DNA of 64,000 bases from Marthasterias glacialis (GCA_911728455.2 OU452226.1:12727938-12791937), one strand, 5' to 3'. Shown: positions 11,303 through 23,124, counted from the stretch's first letter. Numbers and translations: made by a program. Notes: generated by a model from the sequence alone, not told the origin.

Positions 11303-11879
11303 AACATGCCCCTAAACTGTTTTGTACTCCTGTGTGTAGTGTATGAATTAGTGGATAAAAGTGTATCATAATTATGTGATGGTTTTAAATCAACATTATG
11401 GCCACTGGAATAAAATTAGCAACTCGTCTGTCCATAGAGTTCTCAAACCTATACCCCTAGGCACAGTGAATACATTATGGGTAAAGCGACAATGCATTTT
11501 GGGCAAGTGATATGTTCGTGCTTGAATGTGTATTATGATGTTTATCACCTCCTTGGTGTTGAGAATGAATAAGTATAGTTAATGAAAAAATCATATTTGA
11601 AAATAGAGTTTTTATAATATTTGCAAACATGTTTCACCCTAACGTGACGGGCAACACTCCTGTGGGTGAAGGTTGAATTACTGGTTTAGAGTGCATGATT
11701 TACCGTGCGCCATTGATGGAGTTGAAGGACCTTAACACAGCCAAGTATTAGACTATTTAAGTTCATTCTGTAAACAATCTGTGAAGAGTAGTTTGGGGAA
11801 AAATTAGTCAGGGATCATGGTGTACATGTACAGCGCAGCTGCAGCTATAAAATAAGCACAATTTTTTAGATTTTCAAAT

Positions 11880-12420
11880 TATAAATTACAGAGGGTGCTA
11901 GACACTAAGAGCAGTCAGAAAGCTTTATTTTCCACTTTTTCGCCTCACTTTGCTCAGCTACGTTAACTCCCAAATGAAGTAATCTTGGATGAAAGAAAAA
12001 GTATTCGTTAAGAAGTTTTTAAATTACCACTCAAAGTTAGTTTAAATGCATGTCTAAGGCTGTTGTTAAAATTTAAAATTAAAATTAATAAATATTAAGT
12101 TTAGTAAGTTTTCATAAAATGAGTGCACTGTTTGCTTAAAACGTAATGTTATCAACTGAAATGTTAATGATGATTATCTCTTATACAATTTGTTTTAAAC
12201 AAACATAAAACAGGATGAATTGACAAATTGATCGTTTTTCTTCGGTTGACATTATTGCTTTGAATTGTATAAATATGAATGAATCTTTATAAAGTGAGTA
12301 AAGTGAGTAAAGTGAGTAAACTGTAAATGTAATGTATTTAAACTTTGTGCAACATTGACCATTATTTGTACATTATTCAAAAAAGTCCACATCATTGAGT
12401 AATAATATGAGGAAAATTGA
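11880..12420 (+). repeat. Tandem duplication, left unit
   Basis: The unit opens with GAGGGTGCTAGACACTAAGA and GCAGTCAGAAAGCTTTATTT. Its right-hand partner at 12425-13010 follows directly in the same orientation. The boundary holds three GTGAGTAAA-type microsatellite units (12296-12320). Confidence 0.7.
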
Positions 12421-12424
12421 TGAT

Positions 12425-13010
12425 AGAGGGCGCTAGACAACAAGAGCAGTCAGAATGCTTTATTTTGCACATTAGGCCCACTTTGAATGGGTTTATTAAC
12501 TTCCACAAGAAGTAATATTCATACATGAAGGAATTCAAGTGCTCACTGCATTAAGAAGCTGTTTGTTTAAATATCCTGTTCGATGTAATTTAAATGCATG
12601 TCTAATAGACCTTTATCATGCTGCAACCATCTTGGTCATGTTCCCCTATATCTAATAACAGTAGTATATGCAAATATTTATTGTACAAAAAGGAACCAGA
12701 CTATTTGCCCTTCCAGTCTCGGTTTGGTTACATTGGTTTGAATAGAAGAAGATCAAAATGGCCGCAACATGATAAAGGTCTATTGGGAAGTGGATCAGAA
12801 TAGGTTAAATTTAGCAGCAAGTTTAATATATGCAGAGTAAGTTTGATAAAAACAAGTGCACTTTTTACGTTAAAAATTAATGTTATCAACTGTCTAAATT
12901 TTAATGCACATATCTTGAACGATTTTTTAAACATTTGATAAAACTGGATGGTTTTTATTTTTCGTTAAACATTTAATGGTATGAATTGTATTAAATCTAA
13001 ATGAAAATAT
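12425..13010 (+). repeat. Tandem duplication, right unit, carrying a MITE
   Basis: It opens with GAGGGCGCTAGACAACAAGA and GCAGTCAGAATGCTTTATTT. Alignment to 11880-12420 is interrupted only by the element at 12606-12782, so the left unit serves as the empty site. Confidence 0.7.
12606..12782. mobile_element. 177 bp MITE with TAGACCTTTATCATG terminal repeats
   Basis: The left end is TAGACCTTTATCATGCTGC. The right end is the complement of TAGACCTTTATCATGTTGC, followed inward by GGCCATTTTG. The insertion interrupts a tandem duplication whose other unit lacks it. Confidence 0.8.
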
Positions 13011-13267
13011 TAAGAAATAAGAATGTCATGTATTTCAACTTAATGCATTATTTATTCAACCATATTTCTGAGTTCTATATGCTAGCTGTGTGAAAAATAA
13101 AGATTTCTGGGTGTTAAACCACCACCATTAAGCAACTGTTCATTTTTCTTTATTTTGCATCATTTGAACTAAGGTCATAGGTCAAAGGTCCTGTTTTTTA
13201 ATTTTTTTTTTAATTTTTACAACCCACTCTAAGGTTTAAATATAACGTCCGAGCGATTTTTTTCAAG

Positions 13268-13352
13268 CGGCGATTTAGCCCAGTGGGCTAGCTCACAGCT
13301 CCCGGAATTCTGGAGCTGTGAGCTCGGGGGTTCAAATCCTGGTGGGACCCCT
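13268..13352 (+). other. tRNA-like sequence with a perfect 13 bp stem
   Basis: TAGCCCAGTGGGCTAG resembles an A box and GGGGTTCAAATCC a B box, followed by CTTTTT. Between them AGCTCACAGCTCC (13290-13302) and GGAGCTGTGAGCT (13312-13324) form a perfect 13 bp stem. The acceptor and T stems do not pair properly, so this is probably a SINE head or pseudogene, not a working tRNA. Confidence 0.55.
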
Positions 13353-13394
13353 TTTTAGCAGTAAAAAAAGACATTTTTTATTTTTTTTGTAAAA

Positions 13395-13470
13395 ATGGGT
13401 AGGGCTTGAACCTGGTACCTCTAGCCCTGTAGCCTCTATCTCTCACCGCTCTGCTACTGAGCTTGCTTGA
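13395..13470 (-). other. tRNA-like sequence facing the previous one
   Basis: On the minus strand GCTCAGTAGCAGAGCGGTGA (A box) and AGGTTCAAGCCC (B box) are spaced as in a tRNA, ending in a T/A-rich tract shared with the plus-strand element. The two point toward each other about 45 bp apart. Confidence 0.5.
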
Positions 13471-13539
13471 AAATCTAACGATTTTTGACCTGATGAATAT
13501 TAGAATGGCTGGACTTAGAAAATTTTTCACCAAAAGTTT

Positions 13540-14000
13540 TGCCTGGCCCGAGCCTTGGATTTCTGGCTGATCTGAGGGTTGACCAAGGGCCTTGGAGGGC
13601 TGATGTTGGGGCAAAATTTCTTGTAGCTGAGGGGTTGCCTCTGCTGTGGGGCTCACTGGACCAGGGGCTTGGAGGGCTGGGAGGGCTGGATGGCAGTCAC
13701 TAGAGTTGGGCTGCTGAAGGGCTAGACCATGGGGTGGGTTGAGCTGGCTGGTGGGCTTGGTATGAGGGTATGGGTGATGAACTCATGCTGGGGTTGGGAT
13801 GTTGCTGGGTTGCTGACAGTCAGTCAGCCAGTGGGTTGAGCTGGTTGGGATGAAAGCTTGGTATGGTGGTGGACTAGTAGTCATCATGATGGGATGTTGC
13901 ATGGATTGAGATAGGCATAACCAGGCTTGGTAAAGGACTGGGTTGAGAGAGTATATGTAGGTGTTGGGTTGACTTGTGTTTTTCTGAGGCATGGTGGGGT
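13540..14000. repeat. G/T-rich low-complexity tract
   Basis: It consists of repeated GGGCTGG, GGGTTG and GGGCTTGG motifs with no exact period. The minus strand reads as P/Q/S/T-rich open frames, best seen as compositional. Confidence 0.5.
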
Positions 14001-14960
14001 AGAACTTCATGGGACCTACATGTAACTGTAGGATAGCATTAATTTAAAGGATAGTACAAGATTCTCTTTGCAAATTGAAGGGATTGATACATTGACAAGT
14101 TGAAGCTTCAAATGGGAATTTAAAGTTGTTGCATTTTGTATGTGAGTGGCAGTCACTTACAAATTATTTCAGAGGTATAGGACCATTTTGCATTGAAGAT
14201 GTGACAAGATGAATGTAGGGTACATTTTCTGAATAAAAGTGGTGACTGGGCTCAAAGGACTTTATTTAAAGGTATGGTATTTTCTGTGTTTCAGTGCTGG
14301 CTGGGATTTAACATGATGAAGAGAAATGTACTGTAAGGGAATGCCACACTTATAATTGATTAGGTTTAGTGGTGAACAGGTTTTAAAAAAAATAATTAAA
14401 AGGGAATGTCCTTTCTGTACTGAAGATGGGATTGTGTTTTTTTACTATAGTTCTGTTTGTATTAAAGGGATGACTTTGTTTTAAAATTAAAGGGAAGGAA
14501 ACTTATATTTTAAAAGGTACTTGTGCTTTGCAAATTAAAGGGTTTGGTCATCATTTCGGTATGAAAGGATTGATGTGCTTTTAAAATTATTACTTAAACG
14601 GGGGGTAATTTTTAGACTCTCCATGTATCACTTATCATTGGATTACTATTTTTTAAAGTTATTTTTGTTATGTTTACCGATATTGTACTTTTTTCTTTTC
14701 TTTTTAAAGGTCCTTTAAAAAGAAGTTTTGAAGTTTTTCGGCGCTGTATCAAGGATTTGCTTATTATTGGCTTTTCCGCAAGTCGCAGAATAGTCTTTCT
14801 TTTTGTCCTGATTTTTTTTTTTTTTCTTCTTCCTCTTCTTCTTTTTGTCACCAAACCCATAGAGATAATACATTGTTTTTCTATGCATGACTTTTGGCAC
14901 TAATCTTTGTCGGACATCATTCAAAGTTGGCATAGGCATAGTCCCTACAGCATAGATGTG
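14000..14960. other. No gene seen
   Basis: The DNA is AT-rich with many AAAGGG-type words and a T-rich tract near 14805-14845. Open frames here are lysine- or phenylalanine-rich products of the low complexity. Confidence 0.45.
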
Positions 14961-14965
14961 TCTCA

Positions 14966-15759
14966 TGACGTCATGATGACGTCATGATGACGTCATCACC
15001 CGTCACGTGACGTCGTCTTAAAGATTTATATTTTAAATATTTGAAAATACGTATCAAATCAGCCACAAGAGACCCTAGGTTTCTGTTTGCGGGATCGGAT
15101 AGGGATAAATTAGGTCTCCGTTTTTTTCAGTGTGCGTGACCTCACGTGACCTCTACTTCCTGTTGAAACCAGAAGTGCCTTAGTAATTCAAAACTGGTAA
15201 AAGTTATGAACTTGCTTTTAACGATGTTAGTGTCTGGCCAAGGTGTACTTTCGAACAAAAAAACGATGACGTCACATTATACAAAGAGCGCCCTCTGGCG
15301 GCAGGTTGAATGAAAACTGTTCAAAATGCACTTTGAGAAGATATGTGAGGTGAAGTTTTTTGTAATCGCTTCAAATTTGATACACACGATGACCGTCAGG
15401 CAGCAGACATATGTGAAGTTTTAGATCGCTGATGTCATCAGGGGTCACGTGACTTGACATTAAAGGTGCACTTTTTGAAATCGTATATCTCCAAAAGTAT
15501 AGGTCTGATCACGTTGGAACTTTGCATGTTGTTAGATAATGACAAGTTCTTTATTGTGAAATGACGTCATGATGACGTCATCACATGATTTTTTATGATT
15601 TTTCTCATTTTTTGACCCTGTAAGTCATAAATTGCTAACGGAACATGCTATGAGCAAAATTCTTTTTTAAACAGGCTTGATAGGTCATAAATGCTCTGAA
15701 AACGAATTGACGTCATCATGACATCATCATGACATCATCATGACGTCATCATGACGTCA
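14966..15759. promoter_or_regulatory. Nine perfect CRE palindromes (TGACGTCA) plus three CACGTG boxes
   Basis: TGACGTCA starts at 14966, 14977, 14988, 15267, 15562, 15573, 15708, 15741 and 15752. Neighbours within a group are 11 bp apart, about one helical turn. CACGTG occurs at 15004, 15143 and 15446. TGACGTCA is the established CREB/ATF consensus and CACGTG the E-box core. Part of the density comes from short tandem repeats (TGACGTCATGA), so regulatory function is inference. No promoter or exon was seen beside it. Confidence 0.5.
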
Positions 15760-15799
15760 TCATTTGTCAGGTTATATTACCTTAAAGGTACAGTTTAAA

Positions 15800-18070
15800 A
15801 AGATATATACAATATGAATTTGATCTCACAAGGCATTAATTCTTGCATTATTAACTTGATTATGCACACAATGTCGGACTTTCATATTCAGATGAGTAAT
15901 TTTTAAATGTTCTCGGCGAAACAGCTTGGCATTCTCGCACGAAGCCAAAAATATGTCTAATTTCTTCTTCTTGTCACAAAAAGATCTTTGGTCGTTTTTC
16001 TGTGTCGCATCATCATAACGTCCAGAAGCGAACCTGAACATGCCAATTATACATTCTTCTTTTTCCCGACAATTTCAAGATTCTCTCACAATTAACCAAA
16101 AACGGAAAAGCTCTATGTTCTGTTTCAACAGACATACGTCTAGTTCTTATTATTTTTTTATGAACAGGTCCAGTCTATTTTATTTTTTAGTTGTTTTTAT
16201 ACAAGAAATTTGGTGACAAATCGTTTTAATGTCAGACCTACTGGTGACTGTTACAGACAAAATTCATAATGTAATAAATTCATAGACTAATGTAACTTTT
16301 TTGCTACTCTTTTTATATAACAGTTTTATTTATAACTCCAAATAATCTAAAAACAGCAATACTGGATTTAAATAAGTAGGCCTAATGTTAAAATTTATGG
16401 TAAGTGACCTTTGTACAGACAACCTGGGTCATTTAAATAACAGTCTTTTCACATCTTTTTTTCACAATACATTGGTATTAAAAAAAATGGTCTGTCCCAG
16501 ATCTTGGGGGAACACATTTTTTATCAAACAATTTTTCAATACATCACATTTTATATACGAATGGCCGATAGAAAATCTATAAAACACTTTTGGAATTACA
16601 AAAAAAATACATTCATCATGAGAACGTTAGTAAGTGCAATTGTTGGACCAATTGTCATTAGTACTGACGACAAATCTTCCCTAATTATAGTATTTCTTGT
16701 GTATTTTTTTTCAAAAATGATGCTCAGTATGATTTCTGGAAGACTTGTAATACACACAGTTATAAAATGAATATCAATCATCGTCATCATGTGATCAAAT
16801 AAAATTTGGTCTTTGTTACAAGAAAGGTTGAATTGAAAAATTCACATAGTAACAATTATATATCACACACATAGATCCTTTTCGTTTGATTGGTGGAACA
16901 CGACCCATACTTTATTTTGCCATGTACACTGCTGTGATGCTCTGAAATTTGGTATTGGAGTCCAATATGGATAATTACTGGACGCTTTGCAGCGTCACTT
17001 ACAAAATGGTTGTTCCCCATCCCGTTTGTCCAATGAGGCAAGGTCTTGTTGAGGCAGACAAGGTTGCTATCTAATGGAGTCGTCCACACTGTTTAGAAAT
17101 TTTTTTTGACAGAATTTTCAGGTGGACAAGTTTCCGTGTCTATTTGCATTTATTGTGAAAAAATGTCAAATGAGAAGGATCTATGATGTGAGTTATATGA
17201 CAAATATTATTGAATGCATTTCGTTTGTGCACTATTGCAAAATAAACCACTTGGTGAAATCCGGCTTTTTCCATTTCACTCACCTTTGCCTTGTAAAATG
17301 GAATAGTCGAGATTTTACCTCCTGCTTATAACTATTCTCCGACAATGCACTCAAATGCATCCAATATCTGTATATTACTTCATTACGTTTAAACTTATTC
17401 TTCTAAGTAAAAAAAGCAAAGAATAATACATGAGTTGCTTGATTTATAATCATATATTATATACATTTGAGTGTAGTAGGTAAGTGCACCAATGCAAACA
17501 GTTTCTTTTGTCAAGTTTTAAATGTTGCCAAAATCAACCTGGTAAAGTTAGTCTTCAAGAGGAAAGTGCATGCAGGTCCCAGTATACCTGCCTCACGAAC
17601 TTTGGGAGACCATGAGGCCCAATCGTCTCATCGCTTTCTAACCTTTTGGCTTGATCTCAAACTTATGAGTTCAAGAAACGTGTCTGTTTACATATGGTGC
17701 ACTTATTTACAAGAGCAGTTATGAAGTTAACATTAAACAATATCAAGATCTTAAAAGAAATGAAGACAAACGATTGATTGGTTGATCATCATGAGTGATT
17801 CCTGGATGATATCTTGAGGTGTTTGATGTGCCCCGGTGTTGCTCTCTCATGAATCTAAAGCCCTCTAAACAGCATGGTTTTATGACGCCAGCTTTCTCAT
17901 TCTGTAAAACGTTTGATGAAAAGAAAAAAATATAATCAGGTAACCATGGTAACACATGCTCCTTGGCAAGAGGGACTAAGATGAAGCGGTCCACCCCCCT
18001 CCCCCTTCATGTGGACCAATGAAATATTTTGTGGCTTTCTTTTAGGCTTAATGTTAAATTTCAATCCATG
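15800..18070. other. No gene or recognised repeat
   Basis: AT-rich DNA with only short open frames on both strands. Confidence 0.45.
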
Positions 18071-18078
18071 TGTTTTTT

Positions 18079-18279
18079 GGCGTGTCATGGCTGAGCGGTC
18101 AAGAGCACCGGACTCAAGCTCTGGTGTTCTGATCAGCAGAGTGTGGGTTCAAGTCCCGGTCGTGACACTTGTGTCCTTAAAGCAAGACACTTAACCATTA
18201 TCGCTTTGTCTTTCGGATGGGACGTAAAGTTGCTGGTCCTGTGTGTTGTGTAAAGCACGTAAAAGAACTCAGTCACACT
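18079..18279 (+). mobile_element. tRNA-derived SINE, type C (CGTGTCATGGCTGAGCGG)
   Basis: A box TGGCTGAGCGGTCAAGAGCA and B box GTGGGTTCAAGTCCCGG are well preserved, with family markers CACTTGTGTCCTTAA and GGATGGGACGTAAAG. The 3' end gives way to the CAACTGGTTAA-type repeat. Confidence 0.78.
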
Positions 18280-18852
18280 GCCTGGAAACGAAAGCCGTGT
18301 AAAGACGCCATTATGTAGTTTGGGACCATCAGAGCAAAGGTCTTCTGGTCATTCAACTACGGAGCGTGCACAGACCACACACGCGCCGTCTAAAGCTTTA
18401 TTTCACCCACACAAGGACAAAAAAAGGTCTTATAAATACTGACAGTTCATTTTGTAATCCCCGATTCCAGAACTTTTTCCTTTTGTTCCAAGACAAGGAT
18501 TACGAGACATTGAAAGGCTTCCACCATTGTTCATTCATCCTATTTCGGCTCACTAAAGGTAAGTCAGAGTGAGCCGAAAACAAACCATGGTTCTGTGTAT
18601 AGTACCACTCCTATGCCATAGGTAACGGCCGATGTTTTGCAATGCACTGTGCGAGGATTTGACATTATCTCGGTCTAGAAACAAAACGGATGATCCAATA
18701 AAGAGAATCTATGTTCTCTTGGCATTGTCAAGTCAGGGTTTCGTTGTGCCAGCGTTACCCTCAAAGAAAAAAGATTAAGGCAGTTCCGCCAAAAGAATCC
18801 CGCCAAAAAGATGAGACAAAAAAAAAGTAATAAAAATCCTGCGGAATTCCCT
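18280..18852 (+). mobile_element. CAACTGGTTAA-type repeat, near full length
   Basis: Shared landmarks of this family are AAAGACGCCATT, GAGCAAAGGTC, GGATTACGAGACAT, GGTAACGGCCGATGTTTTGC, TGGCATTGTCAAGTCAGGGT and AATCCCGCCA. Full copies start near TTTAACCAGT and end near CAACTGGTTAAA, so the ends are inverted. An internal hairpin pairs TTTCGGCTCACT (18543-18554) with AGTGAGCCGAAA (18568-18579). No coding potential was recognised. Confidence 0.7.
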
Positions 18853-18859
18853 TTCCAGA

Positions 18860-19490
18860 AGATTGCAAATATTGTTTTATAGATCATGTTTATAATTCTT
18901 AATGCTGTTTGTTCACATGGTGAAAGCCAAATTTTCACATCTATCTACTTTAATAAATTGATCCTTTCCAAACATTTTTGAAAAGTGTAATATTTAAAAC
19001 CATGTGGTACACTTTTCAAGACAACATCTAAAACGGAGAGCAAGCATGTTTTCAAGAAAGAAATATTCAGTTTGATATGCTTAAATGTGCTTATTTTTCT
19101 TGCCTCGACAGGCGATAGAAATAGAACTTGATTCAAACAAAATTCTTGATAAATTGTACCAATAACAACTTTATACCAACCACTCATCTGGGTTAGACTG
19201 GTGCCCGCATGAAGTCCTCAGAGTGTTGTGGCATGTGGTGTAAGAGGTACAGTGCTGCAAAAACAGCCCACCGTTTGACGATAATGTTAAAAGTAACAAA
19301 AGATTACAAACAAGGATTTACATACGTTTGTATCAGCTTCCTGATGGGTAGACATTGAGCTGATGATAGGCACTTTCTGGTCTCAGGCATGGATAGGAAG
19401 GTATCACTGGAGAGTGGTCCGCTCTCTAAGTGCATTGTATTGAAATACAATTGAGAATTATGGTAATGGTATAAATTTCAGAGAACTGTT
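18860..19490. other. No gene or recognised repeat
   Basis: AT-rich sequence with short open frames only. Confidence 0.4.
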
Positions 19491-19496
19491 CATAGG

Positions 19497-19722
19497 CAAT
19501 AGACCCTTCCCATGAAATATGTAAATTGCACATCGCACGTGCGCACTAACACTAATGGTTGGCAAACTGAAGGATGATCGCGCCTTTTTGTATGGTGCTG
19601 ATGGTTGCGTGATGCATACGCATTTGTGCGTATTCTTTGTGCACTCTATGGCGTTTGTAAACCAATAGTGTCTGTACGCATGCGTGAATGTAATTAGCAT
19701 ATTTTATGGGAAAGGTCAATTG
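19497..19722. mobile_element. MITE with CAATAGACCCTTCCCAT ends
   Basis: The left end CAATAGACCCTTCCCATGAA matches the complement of the right end (CAATTGACCTTTCCCATAAA). The interior is richer in GC and CpG than its surroundings. Confidence 0.65.
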
Positions 19723-19804
19723 TAAATGGGACACATATATTTCATGAAGGAACAATATTATTATTATTATGTATTTCTGGTAATGAAACCAAGGATGCCT
19801 CATA

Positions 19805-20101
19805 GGTGAACTTACTCACTGTAGCTCTCAAGCCTGAGGAAACCTGTAGATAAGGGTGCTTGCCATGTGAACCAGAAACACCAGTGTAAACCCCTACCCT
19901 TCTGGGTTCTTTTACGTGCACTACCTATCCTAGTACACGGGACCTACGGCTTAATGTCCCATCCGAAGGACAAAGCAATTATGGTAAAGTATCTTGCTCA
20001 AGGACACAAGTGCTGCAACCAGGATTCGAACCCACACTCTGCTGCCAACGACACCAGAACTTGAGTCCGGTGATCTTTACCGCTGGGCAACGACACTCCA
20101 C
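19805..20101 (-). mobile_element. tRNA-derived SINE, type C
   Basis: On the minus strand the A-box-like GTTGCCCAGCGGTAAAGATC and B box GTGGGTTCGAATCC are followed by CACTTGTGTCCTTGAGCAAG, GGATGGGACATTAAGCCG and CACGTAAAAGAACCCAG. Confidence 0.75.
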
Positions 20102-20570
20102 AAAACTATTGTTCACAGTAAAAAAAAGAAAAAAAGAATATGTTTACCTGCTGAAGGAGAAAGCAGACCAGGCAGATCTCAGACATTTACATTGTAAACT
20201 TTGAAGTGTAGGATTGGAGGAGCCAAGATTTTGTGGGAGATTGCCCACCTCCCTGAATGTAAACACATACAACATACACAAAACACATGTAATCAAACTG
20301 ATATTGAGCAATAAACTATTGGTAGTTCAACAAAAAATTCAAAATTTCAATTCAATTCAATGCACAAACTAGCCATAATAATCTCAAAAGAGAAGAAAAA
20401 TGCTTGAACTCACCATATATGCCATAAAACTGTTGTGGTAAATAAGACCTCAAACTGCAATAAAACTAGAAATTTAATCGAGAAAAGGGAATGCAGACAT
20501 TTTTACCTCTTCAATTTTGTCCGTGAAAATGGTGCGGCACTGTTATACAGCAAGATCTATTTCAATGACT

Positions 20571-21062
20571 TGGTGTGGGGTGGGTGGGATGTGGGTGAGT
20601 GGTTGGCTGGTGCTGGTGGTGGCTGTTGGGTAGAGGACGGTGATGTTGGGTGGGAGGTGGTGGGTTGGTGTTGGTGGATAATGGTGGATGGGTGGAGGTT
20701 GGTTGAGAGGCTGCTGGGTGTTAGTTGGTGGTGGATAGAGGTTGACTGGTAAAGGGTTGACAGGTGGGTGGTGGACAGTTTTGGGATGGTGGAGGTGTGT
20801 GGATGGTGGTGGGTGGTTGACTATTAAGTGGTGTGTGATTTTTGGTGGGTTGTGTTGGATGGTAGTGGTGGTGTCAGGTGGATAGATGGAGGCGGAGGGG
20901 TGTTGGGTGGGTTGGTTGGTACTGATTGGGGTTGGACGAGTAGTGAGTGGTGATGATGGATAAGTGGATCGTGTTGGTTGGGTGGAGCTGGGTGGGTGGT
21001 GGCTGGCAAGTGGTAGGTGAATGGGTGGAGGTGAGTGGTAGGAGTTGGTGGTGGGTTGTTAG
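20571..21062 (+). repeat. G/T-rich minisatellite-like tract
   Basis: Almost 500 bp made of GGTGG, GGTTGG and GGGTGG words with few C residues on the plus strand. No fixed period. Runs of GG and GGG could form G-quadruplexes. The open frames on either strand (G/W-rich or P/T/H-rich) follow from composition. Confidence 0.75.
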
Positions 21063-21354
21063 GGGAAACAAATATGGTCTCAATAAATTCCGTTGTTTGT
21101 TAACTTTACAGGTGATTTAATGTTCTAATTTTCCCAAATAATCATTATACATGCATGTATGGCCCCAAATTAACAACAGTACATGTATCTCAATATACAA
21201 AAAAAAAGAAGTTTTGCCTTAGACATGCTAGAGAAGAATCGTAAACGAGGTCAAATAAAAATAAAAATTAACAACTTCTTTGAAGTTTTGGGAAATGATG
21301 CACGGTTTCATGTGCTCACCTTTTTGGTAGACATCTCCTCGTATTAATTTATAC

Positions 21355-21567
21355 ACTAATCCAAGCAGCTCGTTCATGGTGGTTTACACCGCCGCAGCTA
21401 TGGCCGCCCCACGTGCACGCGACGCGACAATAGGGCGTCATCTGCGCATATGCACCAATCAGCATGGAGAATTCATAGTGCGTGTGCGTCGACGTGTGCA
21501 TACAGCGGCCATAGCTGTGGTGGTGGTGGTGGTGTAAACACCCATGAATAAGCTGCTTGGATTAGTC
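21355..21567. mobile_element. Fold-back MITE, ACTAATCC family, copy 1
   Basis: CACTAATCCAAGCAGCTCGT opens the element, and the complement of GACTAATCCAAGCAGCTTAT closes it. Inner arms with GCAGCTATGGCCGC and GCGGCCATAGCTG also pair. The right arm contains an expanded GGTGGTGGTGGTGGT. Confidence 0.78.
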
Positions 21568-22270
21568 TAATTGACACTGTAAATGATGAGTACATCTTTG
21601 CTCTCTTTATCCCGTATTTTCTGGGAATTATGATCTGTTTTATTTTGGCTCTTATTAAAAATAAAATTGTACATGTAGCTGATCAACCTACATGAGCAAA
21701 CTGTGTATTTGTGTACGTACACAAGTGAATGCAGCTTGATAGACTGTGAATTATATACTGTACATAAAGTTCAACAACAAGTAGTATTTGAGTAACAAAA
21801 TAGGATTTTTCAAAAACATTATCTACACTTATACATTTAAGCTACAAACTGAAGCCCTCCTTTATAATGGGATATAAAAAAAAATAGTTAGCAGATTGAC
21901 CACATAATACAAAAAATAATGCCGTATCAAAAAACAACATCAGAGTTTCAGGACAAACAATGGGTGACAAGATTCTGGCCCGACCCTAGAGGCTACAGGT
22001 CGACATACTCGTCAGAATTCCTAGACTTTATCACAAGTGTTGGTGCCAAGTCTTTATATGCTGATATGGCTTTCAATGAATTGGAAAATATTTTGGGGTG
22101 ACCCCATGTTCCCTCTGCCCCACTAACTGGAGCTACATATATGGGATAAACATGTACCCCCCCCACCCCCAGAACCCCCCCCCCCCCCTCCAGGATTAAC
22201 ACAGGCTGTTGTACCATTCCATATAATGTTTTTTTAACTGAACAAAATGTTCAAGTCTTTGTAGGTTATA

Positions 22271-22460
22271 GACTAATCCGAGTAGCTCGTTCATGGGTGT
22301 TTACACCACTGTAGCTATGTCTGCCGCACGCACGCCTGACACACACGCACTGTGATTCCTCCATGTTGAGTGGAACATATGTACAGACGGCGTGCTTTTG
22401 TCGCATCGTGCACTAGTGCGGTGGTGTAAACCACCATGAATGAGCTGTTTGGATTAGTGT
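22271..22460. mobile_element. Fold-back MITE, ACTAATCC family, copy 2
   Basis: It opens with GACTAATCCGAGTAGCTCGT and closes with GAGCTGTTTGGATTAGTG. TATA occurs at both edges and may be a target duplication. It lies 84 bp downstream of the stop codon of exon C, so it may be in the 3' UTR. Confidence 0.75.
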
Positions 22461-22543
22461 ATATTGCAGGCAAGGACGGACGGCCTTAACACTAGTCCAT
22501 GAATTATATAAAATGATGTAGCAACCGGTTGACTTATTTCGTG

Positions 22544-23058
22544 TTACTTGGTACTACTGTTGGCAACATCGGTGTCACCACTTTTAGTTCTTTCTCGGTC
22601 ATCTGCAGCTGCGGTATTTCCCAAGACAACTGCCAACTGCAGCATGAATTGTCTGTTATCAGAGACCCGTTTTTCTTCAAGCTCCTCCTGCCTCAGCCTC
22701 CTTTCCTCCTCTCTCAAGTCACGTTCCTCCTCCCACTTCATCCGTCGTGTCTCCATGTCCATCTCCCATCGCATCCTGGCCCGTTCAAATTTGAGGTATC
22801 GCTCCAGGATCTCTGTCTGCTGAGAGAGATGAAACTGTTGGTGCTCTATGAATCTCATCATAGCATCTGTGATGGCTTCTGCTATACTGAGGTCCTCCTT
22901 GGGTGGTGCCTGGGGCTTTGCCCGCACTCGAGGTCGCTTTGGATACCGTTGTGATGGACCAGCTTCCCTTTTGAGTGATGGTCTGGATTCACTGGTGGCA
23001 GGAGTGGAATGGGCAAGATGGGCACTTTGATGATTGTCATCATTTTCTGACATCTCTC
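22544..23058 (-). CDS. Exon C: basic patch and charged helix, C-terminus of the Myb/SANT-like protein
   Basis: This terminal coding exon starts after GTGTGTATATTGTAG and ends at a TAA at 22546-22544. Its first two bases (GA) complete a glycine codon with the last base of exon B. It covers residues 181-350. A likely nuclear localisation signal lies near 216-228 (QRYPKRPRVRAKP). Residues 235-310 form a long charged helix rich in R, E, M and W (ERARMRWEMDMETRRMKWEE), probably a coiled coil for self-association. The tail is S/T-rich. Spliced from 63331 the frame is exactly 1053 bp, 350 residues plus stop, the strongest evidence that A, B and C belong together. Open frames on the opposite strand here are shadows. 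No clear poly(A) signal was seen just downstream. Confidence 0.78.
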
Positions 23059-23124
23059 CTACAATATACACACAAAAGCAAATCAAATAGAATACAGGAC
23101 AAATACAACTTTTTTCTGGTTATC

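Noticed and set aside
13268..13352. Functional tRNA gene
   Set aside because: Acceptor and T stems do not form, and the variable region is an oversized perfect hairpin.
20824..21083. Proline/histidine/threonine-rich minus-strand frames
   Set aside because: They are compositional products of the G/T-rich tract.
22529..22954. 141-codon plus-strand open frame
   Set aside because: It is antisense to exon C, whose splice sites, phase and composition support the minus strand.
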